Shown one piece after another: positions 17,230 through 26,152 of a stretch of DNA of 64,000 nucleotides. The first letter of the stretch is position 1. Every line of letters starts with the position of its first letter. Origin of the DNA: Verrucomicrobiales bacterium (GTDB lineage: Bacteria > Verrucomicrobiota > Verrucomicrobiia > Limisphaerales > CANJXF01); NCBI GenBank assembly GCA_947478865.1, contig CANJXF010000016.1:1-64000 (forward strand), read 5' to 3'. The translations under genes were made by a program, and so were the position numbers. The notes beneath the pieces were generated by a model. It worked only from the letters and a program-made list of their open reading frames with translations. It was not told the origin of the DNA and did not search any database.

Positions 17230-17985
17230 ATGATTTTTCAGGCAATGCGTTGCCTTATTTTAATTCTGCTGCTGAGCCTCGCCGGGTGCGATTCAGGCCC
17301 CGACAGCGTTTTGGACGAGCAAAAAGATGCGAATTATTTAAGCGGTTGCAGCAGGAACTCGAGCCAGGATTACAAAGGAGCTTTCGAGGAATTTACCAAG
17401 GCGCTGCGCACGAATCCCGACTCCGCGTCCGCTCATTTTGAGCTCGGTTTATTGAACGAAAAGCAACTGACCAATTACGCCGCCGCGATCTATCACTTTG
17501 AAGAGCATCTTCGTTTGCGCCCGAAATCTGATTATGCCGATCGGGCCAAAGAGAGAATCCGCGCCTGCAAAACCGACCTCGTTAAAAATGAATTTCTCGC
17601 ACCGGTAAACCAGGGAATGCAGCGCGACCTGGAGCGGCTCACAGCGGAAAATCTTTTGCTCAAGCGCCAAATCGAATCGCTGCAGACCCAGCTTTCCACC
17701 CGCGCAACCGTCCCGGCTGGCAATTTTGCCACTTCCACCGTTCCTGTCCCGCAGTCGGAACTCGTCGCGCAGACCACAACCCGCACCACGAATACCGAGG
17801 CGCGGACGGCCCGGACGGGTTCCAGTCGCCCGAAAACGCACGTGGTTAAAACGGGCGAAACCGTCACCTCTCTCGCCGCTAAATACGACGTGAAATTAAA
17901 TGTCTTTCTTGCCGCCAACCCGAAAGTGGATCCGCGCCGATTGAAGGTGGGCCAAACGTTGAACATTCCTTCAACCGCGCAATGA
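17230..17985 (+). CDS. lipoprotein with TPR segment, coiled coil and C-terminal LysM
   Basis: 251 residues. A type II signal peptide with LLLSLAGC places the lipidated Cys near residue 20. Residues ~45-110 look like two TPR units (YKGAFEEFTKALRTNPDSA, NYAAAIYHFEEHLRLRP), ~130-155 a coiled coil, then a Thr/Pro-rich linker, and residues ~205-250 a LysM domain (HVVKTGETVTSLAAKYDV...VGQTLNIP). It should be an envelope protein anchored to a membrane and touching peptidoglycan. Start at ATG 17230, with an in-frame ATG at 17245 as alternative. The next gene starts 6 bp later. Confidence 0.78.
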   Translation: MIFQAMRCLILILLLSLAGCDSGPDSVLDEQKDANYLSGCSRNSSQDYKGAFEEFTKALRTNPDSASAHFELGLLNEKQLTNYAAAIYHFEEHLRLRPKSDYADRAKERIRACKTDLVKNEFLAPVNQGMQRDLERLTAENLLLKRQIESLQTQLSTRATVPAGNFATSTVPVPQSELVAQTTTRTTNTEARTARTGSSRPKTHVVKTGETVTSLAAKYDVKLNVFLAANPKVDPRRLKVGQTLNIPSTAQ

Positions 17986-17991
17986 CGACCC

Positions 17992-18816
17992 ATGCTCCCG
18001 CGCCTCCTTTTTTTCCTGATCGCGCTTTTTTGGCTGACCATGAATTTTCTTTTGTGGCGCTCCGAATTCGGCGGACAGAAACCGATTGGCAGTAGCGTCT
18101 CGCTGGAGACGGTTTGGAATAAAGTTCTCACCGCGCCGGACGCCTCTTCGCTGGAAATCTATCATCACGGCAAGAAAATTGGCTTTTGCCGCTGGGTGAC
18201 CAGCGTCGGCGCTCTGGCCAACAAAAAACCATCCGACGAATTCGAACCCGAAGGAATGGTCGATGAACCCAACAGTTACAACCTTGATCTGGAAGGGAAT
18301 GCCACGCTGAACGGATCAACCAATCGCCTGCGTTTCGATGTGAATCTGAAACTCTCGCTCGACCGAGCGTGGGAAGAATTTACCATCCGCGCCAACATGC
18401 GCCCCGACTCCTGGGAGCTTCATGCCACCGCCGCCGATCAAAAAGCGCGCTTCCTCATCGACGGCCCGGTGGAGCGCTGGGAACAGACGTTCACCTTTGC
18501 CGACCTGCGCAATCCGCAGGTTCTCCTGCGCGAATTCGGCGGACCGCTGGCGCTTGGAATTCTCGGCACGATGGGAAATTTTGGATTAGGCGCGCCGGAC
18601 ACGACCAACAGCGCGCCTTCAGCGCTGCCGATCAAGTGGGACGCGAACAACGACACGATGCGTTTCGGCCATTCCAAAGTGCGCGTTTACCGGCTGCGGG
18701 CAAAATTGTTCGATCGCTATGAAGCTTTTATTTTCGTCAGCCGCGTCGGCGAGATTCTCTGGGTCGAATTGCCGGATAAACTCATTTTGAGCAACGACGC
18801 CTTCACCCATTTTTGA
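17992..18816 (+). CDS. hypothetical membrane-anchored protein
   Basis: 274 residues with an N-terminal hydrophobic helix (MLPRLLFFLIALFWLTMNFLLW) followed by a beta-rich extracytoplasmic domain (e.g. EIYHHGKKIGFCRWV, NRLRFDVNLKLSLD, RVYRLRAKLFDRYEAFIFVS). No family recognised. Coupled to the LysM lipoprotein (6-bp gap) and upstream of an ABC-type ATPase, so it may belong to an envelope or export system (weak inference). Confidence 0.7.
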   Translation: MLPRLLFFLIALFWLTMNFLLWRSEFGGQKPIGSSVSLETVWNKVLTAPDASSLEIYHHGKKIGFCRWVTSVGALANKKPSDEFEPEGMVDEPNSYNLDLEGNATLNGSTNRLRFDVNLKLSLDRAWEEFTIRANMRPDSWELHATAADQKARFLIDGPVERWEQTFTFADLRNPQVLLREFGGPLALGILGTMGNFGLGAPDTTNSAPSALPIKWDANNDTMRFGHSKVRVYRLRAKLFDRYEAFIFVSRVGEILWVELPDKLILSNDAFTHF

Positions 18817-19047
18817 GAAGCATCTCGAACCACAAATCACCCTGAATGTACGCGAATAATTCAGTAGTTGTGGACGCAAAAGCAATCGATCAAATTAGCG
18901 ATTATAACCGAGGGCAAATGTTGAATTATCTGAAGATCACCAAACTGCGGGAGGGTGCAATCCTGGATCTCAGGCGTGCCAAACTGGAATGGGAGTGGCG
19001 GGCCTTATGATTCATGCCCATGGGTGTTTATTCGTGGTTTTTTCCTC

Positions 19048-19797
19048 ATGATCGAGCTGCTTCATCTGACAAAAAAATTTGGCGATCTCGTCGCGGTCAA
19101 CGACGTCTCCCTTACGGTGCCGCGCGGCGAGTTTTTCGCGGTGCTTGGGCCGAATGCCGCCGGGAAAACCACCACGATCCGCATTCTCGCTGGCCTGCTC
19201 AAACCGACTTCCGGCTCGGCGCGAGTTGCCGGTTTCGATGTGCAAACCGAATCGCTCGAAGCGCGGCGACGCGTTGCGTACGTTCCCGATTTTCCGTTTC
19301 TTTACGACAAATTGACGCCGTGGGAATTCTTCCGTTTCACTGGCCAACTGTTCCGCATGGCGGAAGCACGCATTCAAACCACCTGTCGCGAACTCGTCCC
19401 GCGCTTCGGCCTGGAAGCTTTCATCAACAAACCGATTGAAGGTCTCTCCCACGGCACGCGCCAACGCGTCGCCATCGTCTCGGCGCTGATGCATGATCCG
19501 GAAGTTTTTATCATCGACGAACCGATGGTCGGACTCGACCCGCATCATGTCCGCGTCGTCAAAGATATTTTGAAAGAACGCTCGCTCGCGGGCATGACGG
19601 TTTTTCTTTCCACCCATCAACTCAGCGTCGCCGAGGAAATGGCCGACCGCATCGGCATCATTCATCAGGGAAAATTGATTGCCGTTGGAACCCGCGACGA
19701 ACTTCGCAAACAAAGCGGAGCCTCGGGCGCATTGGAAAAAACGTTTCTCAGCCTCACGGCGGAGGAGAAAACTCTAGCGACAGAAACTAACCCGTGA
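19048..19797 (+). CDS. ABC transporter ATP-binding protein (ABC-2/NatA type)
   Basis: 249 residues with all ATPase motifs: Walker A GPNAAGKTTT (~residue 35), a signature LSHGTRQRVAI, Walker B VFIIDEPMVGLDP and the switch His in LSTHQLSVAEEMADRIG. The arrangement with an LSxG signature and a C-terminal ALEKTFLSLT extension is typical of ABC-2 exporters. ATG at 19048 gives the normal MIELLHLTKKFG start. No permease gene follows; the next gene is convergent and unrelated, so the membrane partner must be elsewhere or has been lost. Confidence 0.85.
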   Translation: MIELLHLTKKFGDLVAVNDVSLTVPRGEFFAVLGPNAAGKTTTIRILAGLLKPTSGSARVAGFDVQTESLEARRRVAYVPDFPFLYDKLTPWEFFRFTGQLFRMAEARIQTTCRELVPRFGLEAFINKPIEGLSHGTRQRVAIVSALMHDPEVFIIDEPMVGLDPHHVRVVKDILKERSLAGMTVFLSTHQLSVAEEMADRIGIIHQGKLIAVGTRDELRKQSGASGALEKTFLSLTAEEKTLATETNP

Positions 19798-19951
19798 ATT
19801 AACCTTTCGGCCAAGGTTTCTAAGTCTCCTGCCAGTCGGGCGATTGATTACAGGATAACTCGCTCCCTCATGCTCCAATTGCATCTTCCACGGCATCTCC
19901 CGATCATCCAAATTTCGGAATCAGTATCAATAGTGAGTGAATGGCGCTTAG

Positions 19952-20623
19952 TTAAAGCAAGATTTTTGTCCCTTTGGGCCACTTGAATTCTTGTTTGGTT
20001 GCAATTGCTTTTCGGCAATTCACTTCCTCGTCCTTGGAGAGCAATCGTTCAAAGTAACCGCCTTTCAGACCTTCCTTTTTGAAGCGCAAAGCAATGTCCT
20101 CAGTAACAAACAAGTCCCGATCCATATTCATCTTGCCTCCTCGATCAAACTTAGGCGTAAAGAATGTTCCGGCAAAGTCTGGCACTTTGATTTGGCTCGG
20201 AAATCGAATGAATCCGAGCACTTCCCGCGGACGCTTGCACGCTGCGCATTTTTGCTTACTATATTCGTATACGCTTTCGTCTGCCCGCACACGGCATGTC
20301 AAACTAATGACGTTCCATCCAGTACCAACCAGCTTCTTAAACTTGATTCCTTTAAACTTGGCCGTCTCAATGATTTGACGCACGGTATCATCAAAACAAA
20401 AGAATCCGTCAGAACTGATAAAAATATTTCCCCTAGCCCGAATTTTCACGTCAGAACTAAAGCCATTCTCAAATGCCGCATCATGATTAATCGCCTTACA
20501 TTTCACACACACGAATCGGTTAAATTCTGGCTCCACAGTCAAGTAAGGCATTTCTTTACTCTCCTTGAATAACAGCCAGTTGTTGTGAGTTTGGTCGTTT
20601 GCAAATAGTTGAAAGTAGTTCAT
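19952..20623 (-). CDS. double-CxxC motif protein, possibly SitI-like immunity protein
   Basis: 223 residues from ATG 20623 (a TTG at 20641 would add six). Two CxxC pairs, FVCVKCKA near residue 40 and KCAACKRP near 130, flank a region with the aromatic-rich GTGWNVISL; the arrangement resembles the double-CxxCG family found as SitI-type immunity proteins in Myxococcus. Base composition is visibly more AT-rich than its neighbours, suggesting recent transfer. No toxin partner is seen beside it. Function uncertain. Confidence 0.5.
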   Translation of the reverse strand: MNYFQLFANDQTHNNWLLFKESKEMPYLTVEPEFNRFVCVKCKAINHDAAFENGFSSDVKIRARGNIFISSDGFFCFDDTVRQIIETAKFKGIKFKKLVGTGWNVISLTCRVRADESVYEYSKQKCAACKRPREVLGFIRFPSQIKVPDFAGTFFTPKFDRGGKMNMDRDLFVTEDIALRFKKEGLKGGYFERLLSKDEEVNCRKAIATKQEFKWPKGTKILL

Positions 20624-20897
20624 TGGAGTAATAGGGAACAATTGTCATGGCTTTTCAACTCCACTCGAACCTTGCGAGGCATAGGCCAATCATCCTGATT
20701 CCGCGAACCGTGTCAATCCTAGGCATGAGAACTGAGCGGGTCAGCACGCACGGACAATGCTGACAGATAATGTCGCTTACGAGCAAAGCAACTATGTTGG
20801 TAAATAAAATCATCCGCATCGGCAAACAGCAGGATGCCAATCAATTTTTCAAAAATGCGGATTGCAGTTCCTCCCGCGCTCGAAGATAAATCCCAGC
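20624..20897. other. intergenic spacer, no gene seen
   Basis: 274 bp between the divergent double-CxxC gene and yifB. It is relatively AT-rich and should carry both promoters. No stem-loop or repeat stood out. Confidence 0.4.
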
Positions 20898-22424
20898 ATG
20901 TTAGCCAAGGTCTGTTCTGCAGCCGTCAATGGAATTGAGGCGTATCCAATCGAAGTCGAGGTCAATGCCGGGTGGGGTGACACGCTGGTGGTTATCGTCG
21001 GCCTGCCGGACGCCGCCGTGAAAGAATCGCGCGACCGCGTCAGCACCGCGCTCGGGAATTCCGGGTTCAAATTTCCGATGGGCCGCACGACGATCAATCT
21101 CGCTCCGGCCGACATCAAAAAAGAAGGGCCGAGTTTTGACCTGCCCATTGCCATCGGGATGCTGGCGGCGAGCGAGCAACTCGAAACCGATCAGCTCGAC
21201 AATTTTATCATGGTGGGCGAACTCGCGTTGACCGGCGCGGTGCGTCCCGTGAAAGGCGTTTTGCCCATTGCCCTGCGCGCCCGTGCGGAGGGAAGGGCTG
21301 GGATTCTGGTTCCTGCGGAAAATGCGCCCGAAGCCGCGGTGGTGGCCGGTTTGCAGGTCATTCCCGTGCAGAATCTGCGCGAGGCGGCCAGCTTTCTTGA
21401 AGGACAAATCAAGATCGCGCCGACCCGGGTCGATCTCACCAAGCTTTTCGAACACGTGCAGGATGACGAAAATGATTTTGCGGATGTCAAAGGCCAGGAA
21501 TCAGTCAAACGCGCTTTGGAAATCGCCGCGGCCGGGGGTCACAATTTAATTTTAATCGGCCCGCCCGGCACCGGAAAATCGATGCTCGCGAAACGGTTCA
21601 CCACAATTCTCCCTCCGCTGACGCTCGATGAAGCGCTCGAGACGACGAAAATTCATAGCATCGTCGGTTTGTTGAAACCGGGACAAGCGCTCGTCACGCA
21701 ACGGCCCTTTCGCGCGCCGCATCACACCGCAAGCGACGCCGGCTTGCTCGGCGGAAATATCAATCCGACGCCCGGCGAAATTTCTCTCGCGCACCACGGG
21801 GTATTGTTCCTCGACGAGCTGCCGGAGTTCAAACGCAGCGTCCTCGAAACGATGCGCCAGCCGCTGGAAGAAGGGATCGTCACGATCTCGCGCGCGGCCG
21901 GCACGATGACTTTTCCCTCGCAATTCATGCTGGTGGCGGCGATGAACCCCACGCCGGACGGGAAGATGCCGAGTGAATCGCGCAGTTCGCCGCGAGAGAT
22001 TCAAAATTATCTCGGGCGCATTTCCGGCCCGCTGCTGGACCGAATCGATTTGCACGTGGAAGTTCCGGCGGTGAAATTCCGTGAAATCGCGGGCGAACAA
22101 ACCGGTGAAACGTCGGCAGAAATTCGCGCGCGGGTCATCTGTGCGCGGGAGCGGCAGCACCGGCGGTTTGCGGAAAAGAAAAGCATCACCTGCAACGCGC
22201 GCATGGGCAGCCGCGAGCTGAAAAACTATTGCGAGTTGGATGAAGCAACGAAAGAGCTTTTGAAATTCGCGATGAGCGATTTGAACCTGAGCGCCCGCGC
22301 CTACGATCGCATTCTCAAAGTGGCCCGCACCATCGCTGACTTGGTGGGCGCAGAAAAGATTTCCAGCGAACACGTTTCCGAGGCGATCCAATATCGTTCG
22401 CTTGACCGGCAATTGTGGACTTGA
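20898..22424 (+). CDS. comM: YifB/ComM family Mg-chelatase-like AAA+ ATPase
   Basis: 508 residues. The N-terminal ~170 residues are the Lon-S5-like domain of YifB ([29 protein letters not shown]). The AAA+ core has Walker [13 protein letters not shown] near residue 221, RPFRAPHHT, Walker [11 protein letters not shown] and the sensor region AAMNPTP; the C-terminal Mg_chelatase_C domain ends with [16 protein letters not shown]-type sequence. ComM homologues act as branch-migration helicases in natural transformation (established for ComM). Start at ATG 20898; an upstream TTG is possible. Confidence 0.9.
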   Translation: MLAKVCSAAVNGIEAYPIEVEVNAGWGDTLVVIVGLPDAAVKESRDRVSTALGNSGFKFPMGRTTINLAPADIKKEGPSFDLPIAIGMLAASEQLETDQLDNFIMVGELALTGAVRPVKGVLPIALRARAEGRAGILVPAENAPEAAVVAGLQVIPVQNLREAASFLEGQIKIAPTRVDLTKLFEHVQDDENDFADVKGQESVKRALEIAAAGGHNLILIGPPGTGKSMLAKRFTTILPPLTLDEALETTKIHSIVGLLKPGQALVTQRPFRAPHHTASDAGLLGGNINPTPGEISLAHHGVLFLDELPEFKRSVLETMRQPLEEGIVTISRAAGTMTFPSQFMLVAAMNPTPDGKMPSESRSSPREIQNYLGRISGPLLDRIDLHVEVPAVKFREIAGEQTGETSAEIRARVICARERQHRRFAEKKSITCNARMGSRELKNYCELDEATKELLKFAMSDLNLSARAYDRILKVARTIADLVGAEKISSEHVSEAIQYRSLDRQLWT

Positions 22425-22858
22425 TCCACCTTTCCATTCCCTCGCGCCTAGGTTGAACCCGAATTGCGAAGTAGCGCGGGCGTCCGCGCCTGCCGTAAAG
22501 GGCGTGCGGCTCGCCGACCGGAAAAGAGGATGGAAAGATGGAGCGGTTCTATGTGGTTTCCACTGTCACCATCCAGCCGGACAACAAGGTGGTGATCGGA
22601 GGCAGTTTTGGAACGGAGGGCGGAGTCGAACGGTATTACCTGGCAAGGTTAAACCTCGTCAAACGCGCGGCGCGGCAACGCGCCGCCTGACTCATAGTTG
22701 CCGATGAATCGGAAATTGCTGGCTTAAATTCATGTTCAGCAGAGCAAAAGATGTGGATGGATTCTGACTTGCTCCGTTGGGTGCGCGGTCGTCTACTGGT
22801 TAGGTGGGTTTCCATCCGCGCGCAAATGTGAATCGGATGGTTGAAGGAAAGGTGAACC
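22425..22858. other. intergenic region with REP-like hairpins and a gene remnant
   Basis: About 430 bp. Around 22473-22490 lies a GC-rich hairpin (GCGCGG...CCGCGC). At 22667-22686 there is a perfect 8-bp stem with GCAA loop. Between them is a 50-codon open frame with a delta-60 repeat (annotated separately). The last ~60 bp carry the ECF sigma factor promoter and an AAGGAAAGG ribosome-binding site. Confidence 0.5.
22538..22690 (+). pseudogene. fragment of a delta-60 repeat protein
   Basis: A 50-codon open frame whose centre, TIQPDNKVVIGGSFG followed by YYLARLN, matches one delta-60 repeat unit, normally tandem in large secreted beta-propeller-like proteins of this phylum. Only one unit remains, and the frame runs into a GC-rich hairpin (22667-22686) and stops. 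Most likely the remnant of a deleted gene. Confidence 0.5.
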
Positions 22859-23437
22859 GTGGCTGAGATCACTGACATTCTGGCAGGGCGTGCGCAGGAA
22901 GAAAGCCAGCGGGCGGAAGAACTGCTGCCACTAGTTTACGACGAACTGCGCCGCCTCGCTTCATGGCATCTCGCAAACGAGCAATCGGGCCAGACTCTGC
23001 AAGCCACCGCTCTGGTCCATGAGGCCTACCTGCGACTGGTTGGCCACGAAGACCCGCAATGGAATGGGCACCGACATTTCTTCGGCGCGGCAGCGGAGGC
23101 GATGCGCCGCATTCTCGTGGATAATGCCAGGCGAAAAAATCGGCTTAAGCGCGGCGGAAATCTGGCACGGGTTGACTTGGAGGCGGCGGACGTTCCTTCC
23201 CCCATGCCGGACGACGATTTGTTGGCGTTGGATGAAGCGCTGGATCGCTTGGCGGAAGTGGATTCCCGCGCGGCTGAACTGGTGAAACTGTGCTTCTTCG
23301 TGGGGTTGACGCAGGAGCAAGCGGCCAAACATTTGGAGCTTTCCATCAGCACCGTCGAGCGGACCTGGGCATTCGCCCGGGCTTGGCTGTTTCGGGAAAT
23401 CCAGAAGCAACGGAATCCACCAAGACAGATTTCTTGA
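22859..23437 (+). CDS. ECF-type RNA polymerase sigma factor (TIGR02999-like)
   Basis: 192 residues with GTG start at 22859 behind AAGGAAAGG. Sigma-2 region: LLPLVYDELRRLASWHLANE, then TALVHEAYLRLV and RHFFGAAAEAMRRILVDNARR; sigma-4 region: LCFFVGLTQEQAAKHLELSISTVERTWAFARAWLFREI. This subfamily in Verrucomicrobia and Planctomycetes is usually paired with a Ser/Thr kinase gene; none follows here. A decayed copy of its 3' end lies at 24629-24712. Confidence 0.88.
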   Translation: MAEITDILAGRAQEESQRAEELLPLVYDELRRLASWHLANEQSGQTLQATALVHEAYLRLVGHEDPQWNGHRHFFGAAAEAMRRILVDNARRKNRLKRGGNLARVDLEAADVPSPMPDDDLLALDEALDRLAEVDSRAAELVKLCFFVGLTQEQAAKHLELSISTVERTWAFARAWLFREIQKQRNPPRQIS

Positions 23438-23606
23438 ATTGTTCTGAGGGGAATGGCTGCCGAATGGCGCATTTCTAAGTGAAGAAAGAATTTTTCCACA
23501 TGCAAACTACGAAATTCGATGAGGCACCTTCATCTGGAGCAGTCGACGTCCGGGGCAACCGGCCCGGAAATCAGCCGAGTGCGCTTCAATCGAGAACGAG
23601 AACAAT

Positions 23607-24536
23607 ATGAAAACTTACCCTGCGATTTGGATCACCACCCTGATGGTGACGGCTTTAATTGCCGAGTGTCGCGCAAATATCAACGGCACCGACGACTTTA
23701 ACGACAACTCTAACGACCCGGCGTTATGGGGGGCAGATCTAGTCGCTGGCGGCCAGCTCACGGAGGCCAACGGAAGACTAGAATATACCACGAGCGGTGT
23801 CCCCACGGGAAATGATGTCGCAGTGCGCCCATGGATCCTCAATTTCGGCAGCTCCACACAGAACTGGGAAATACAAATTGATGTCAGCGTGCCGCAGAGC
23901 CCCTTCAAGGGGATTTCACTACCCCTCGTAGTTTTCCCCGGCACTGATCTGAATATGCTCTTTGCCAATCGTTTCAGCGTGGAGTTGAACCAGTTTCAAG
24001 ATAATGGCAACCAGCTGAAATTTCAGAGTGCGGTCAGCGCCAACTCATCCGAGAGTGTTGTGGGGAGAGTCGTCACCGCGTCGACTACTGCCGCTTTGCG
24101 TATCGCGTTCGACGCGAATACGAAAATCCTCTCGGCCTACTATGACGAGAACGGACCTGTTTGCGGCTACTCCTGGACGCTCCTTGGAGCCACGAATGTT
24201 CCTACCGCATGGAACATGACCAGCAGCAGCGTATTTGGGGTTGCGGTGGCTGGCAGCTCACAGGTGGGTTCTGTGGTTTCGGCCGACAATGTGTTCGGCG
24301 ATAACTTTTTCGCTACATCCGGAAACAATCCCAAGCTGAACATAGCTCTAATCGGAAGCAAAGTGGTGCTCGCTTGGGCCACCAATGGGCCAGCCGTCCA
24401 TCTTGAATCTACCGGCCTGTTGACCCCCTCGATTTGCTGGCAAGTTGTTGCGGACACTGTTGCTGTCGTGAGCACCAACTTTACGGTGACGAATACCATT
24501 TCGAGTGGGAGCGCATTCTTCCGCTTGAGCCGATGA
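23607..24536 (+). CDS. secreted protein with verrucomicrobial beta-rich C-terminal domain
   Basis: 309 residues. Signal peptide (AIWITTLMVTALIAECRA) and a beta-sandwich-like body starting DDFNDNSNDPALWG, reminiscent of LamG/concanavalin-like secreted proteins. The last ~70 residues (LNIALIGSKVVLAWATNG..., ...GSAFFRLSR) match a short domain that ends many exported proteins in this phylum. Function unknown. It is 170 bp after the ECF sigma factor gene and could be its target or neighbour by chance. Confidence 0.72.
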   Translation: MKTYPAIWITTLMVTALIAECRANINGTDDFNDNSNDPALWGADLVAGGQLTEANGRLEYTTSGVPTGNDVAVRPWILNFGSSTQNWEIQIDVSVPQSPFKGISLPLVVFPGTDLNMLFANRFSVELNQFQDNGNQLKFQSAVSANSSESVVGRVVTASTTAALRIAFDANTKILSAYYDENGPVCGYSWTLLGATNVPTAWNMTSSSVFGVAVAGSSQVGSVVSADNVFGDNFFATSGNNPKLNIALIGSKVVLAWATNGPAVHLESTGLLTPSICWQVVADTVAVVSTNFTVTNTISSGSAFFRLSR

Positions 24537-24628
24537 AAAAAGTTTCTACGGCGGATGCAGTCAGGAGCCGGTGTTCAGCAGCGAATAAATCTGGAGCTAA
24601 ACGGGCCAGCGCAGCGAACGGAAGCCAG

Positions 24629-24712
24629 CCGCTTGGCTGAGAGACAAAGCGAATATTTTCGGCGGGCTGGCGGTTTCGGGAAATCCAGCAGCAACGCAGT
24701 TCGCCGGGTTGA
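24629..24712 (+). pseudogene. decayed 3' end of a second ECF sigma factor gene
   Basis: In one frame this reads ETKRIFSAGWRFREIQQQR after an internal TGA, close to the AFARAWLFREIQKQR ending of the intact sigma gene at 23437. The DNA downstream is also similar: a G-rich stretch followed by GAATNGC-GC at 23447-23472 and at 24727-24757. So the sigma 3' end with its flank was probably duplicated around the secreted-protein gene and then decayed. Confidence 0.55.
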
Positions 24713-24794
24713 ATCCGAAAAGTTTGGTGAAGGGAATCGCCGCTGAATAGCGCACGAATGGATGAGCAGTTGGATGAAGAACGGAATGTTTCGT

Positions 24795-25754
24795 ATGAAA
24801 ATTACGCAATCTGGCATGGATATGACCGCAGGTTTTACCTGGCAACATCGGTGCAATCGCGTTCTGGCATTGGTTGCGGGTGTCATTCTGATCACCTGTG
24901 CTGGCTGCCGGACCGACACCTACACGCATTCCCGATTCCGTGAGCGCAGTGCCCGGCTGACCACCGTTGCACTCATGCCCGCACAAATTCGGACGGGTAT
25001 CCGCGGCGACCTGCATTGCCATACGACGGACAGCGACGGCAAAGATGACCTTGAAGCGATGGCGATGGCCGCGCGCGAACGCGGTTATGAATACCTGGCC
25101 ATTAGCGACCATTCCAAGCGTGTGGCGATGGCTCGCGGCTTGGATGCGAAACGCCTTGGGCAACAGATTCGGCGAATCGATCGGCTAAATGAGAGGCTCG
25201 AAGGCATTCGCCTGCTCAAAGCGGCGGAAGTGGACATACTTGAAAATGGATCGCTCGATTTGCCTAATGACATTTTGAAGGAGCTGGATTTTACGGTTTG
25301 TTCGGTTCACTACCATTTGAACCTTCCTGCTGAAAAGCAAACCGAGCGCATCCTTCGCGCAATGGAGAATCCCTATTTTCGCATCCTCGGCCACCCGACC
25401 GGTAGGTTAATCAATGCGCGTCCACCGTTCGGATTTGATCTGGAAAAAATTATGAAATCGGCTTCCGAGCGAGGCCGCATTCTGGAAGTGAATTCCCAGC
25501 CGGATCGGCTCGATTTGTCCGACGTCCATTGCAAGATGGCCAAGGAACACGGTGTGCGTCTGGCTATTTCGACTGACGCGCATCAAACGAGTGAACTGGA
25601 TTTCATGCGTTTCGGCATCGCGCAAGCGCGACGTGGCTGGATCGAGGCCAAAGACGTCATCAACACGAAGTCGCTGGAGGACCTGTTGGTCTGCTTCAGC
25701 GCTGGTCAAAGGCGGACCAAAGAAGATCAGCTCTTCTTTGAAGTGGTGACGTAA
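24795..25754 (+). CDS. PHP-domain phosphoesterase related to the C-terminus of DNA polymerase X, with lipoprotein-like signal
   Basis: 319 residues. From ~75 on it is nearly a complete PolX PHP domain: IRGDLHCHTTDSDGKDD (HxH), LAISDHSKR, KAAEVDILENGSLDLP (Glu), CSVHYHLN, RILGHPTGRLI, NSQPDRLDL and STDAHQTSELDFMRFG supply all nine metal ligands. The polymerase part of PolX is absent. Instead the first 50 residues look like a signal with LITCAGC, suggesting export or lipidation. Start uncertain (ATG 24762 or 24795); a GGA nine bases upstream supports 24795. The role of a secreted PHP phosphoesterase is unknown. Its last 28 bp overlap the opposite-strand FmdB-like gene. Confidence 0.75.
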   Translation: MKITQSGMDMTAGFTWQHRCNRVLALVAGVILITCAGCRTDTYTHSRFRERSARLTTVALMPAQIRTGIRGDLHCHTTDSDGKDDLEAMAMAARERGYEYLAISDHSKRVAMARGLDAKRLGQQIRRIDRLNERLEGIRLLKAAEVDILENGSLDLPNDILKELDFTVCSVHYHLNLPAEKQTERILRAMENPYFRILGHPTGRLINARPPFGFDLEKIMKSASERGRILEVNSQPDRLDLSDVHCKMAKEHGVRLAISTDAHQTSELDFMRFGIAQARRGWIEAKDVINTKSLEDLLVCFSAGQRRTKEDQLFFEVVT

Positions 25755-25891
25755 ACAGACTCGATTAGATGTTCCACCTCGTCGCTGTCGCATTTCGGGC
25801 AGTGGACCTTCTTCTGATCGTGTTCCGCGATGGTCATAACCTGCTCGAACTGATGTCCACATTTCTTGCACTCGAATTCGTATATTGGCAT
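25727..25891 (-). CDS. FmdB-family zinc ribbon protein
   Basis: 54 residues, too short for usual ORF cut-offs. MPIYEFECKKCGHQFEQ starts the FmdB/CxxC_CxxC_SSSS regulatory-domain pattern; a second pair CPKC completes a zinc ribbon, and the tail ends VTTSKKS. A near-perfect Shine-Dalgarno, AGGAGGT, lies five bases before the ATG at 25891. The gene overlaps the 3' end of the PHP gene in antisense and is divergent from rtcB. Small FmdB-like proteins are common but of unknown function. Confidence 0.8.
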   Translation of the reverse strand: MPIYEFECKKCGHQFEQVMTIAEHDQKKVHCPKCDSDEVEHLIESVYVTTSKKS

Positions 25892-26152
25892 AGCTACCTC
25901 CTGGAAGTCTCTTTAGTCACCTATTCCCCAGGTTCTTTCGTTGCGCAAGAGTCGGCGTTTGTTTCCTGGATGCAGTCAGGACAATAAGGAGAATACCTTG
26001 CCCGCCGTCTTCCGCCGGACATCGAGCGAATCAGCCATTGCCCTGATTGAAGCCGCTGGGAAAAGGTAGCGTTGATTGAGGTTCCAGTTTAGAAGCGGTT
26101 CGAAGGTAGAGAAGTTGGTTGTGGGAACCACGAGGCTAATTCTGTTCGAGGT

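Noticed and set aside
24762-24794. Upstream ATG of the PHP gene as start
   Set aside because: It gives a leader without improving signal or ribosome-binding site; the ATG at 24795 has a GGA at suitable spacing.
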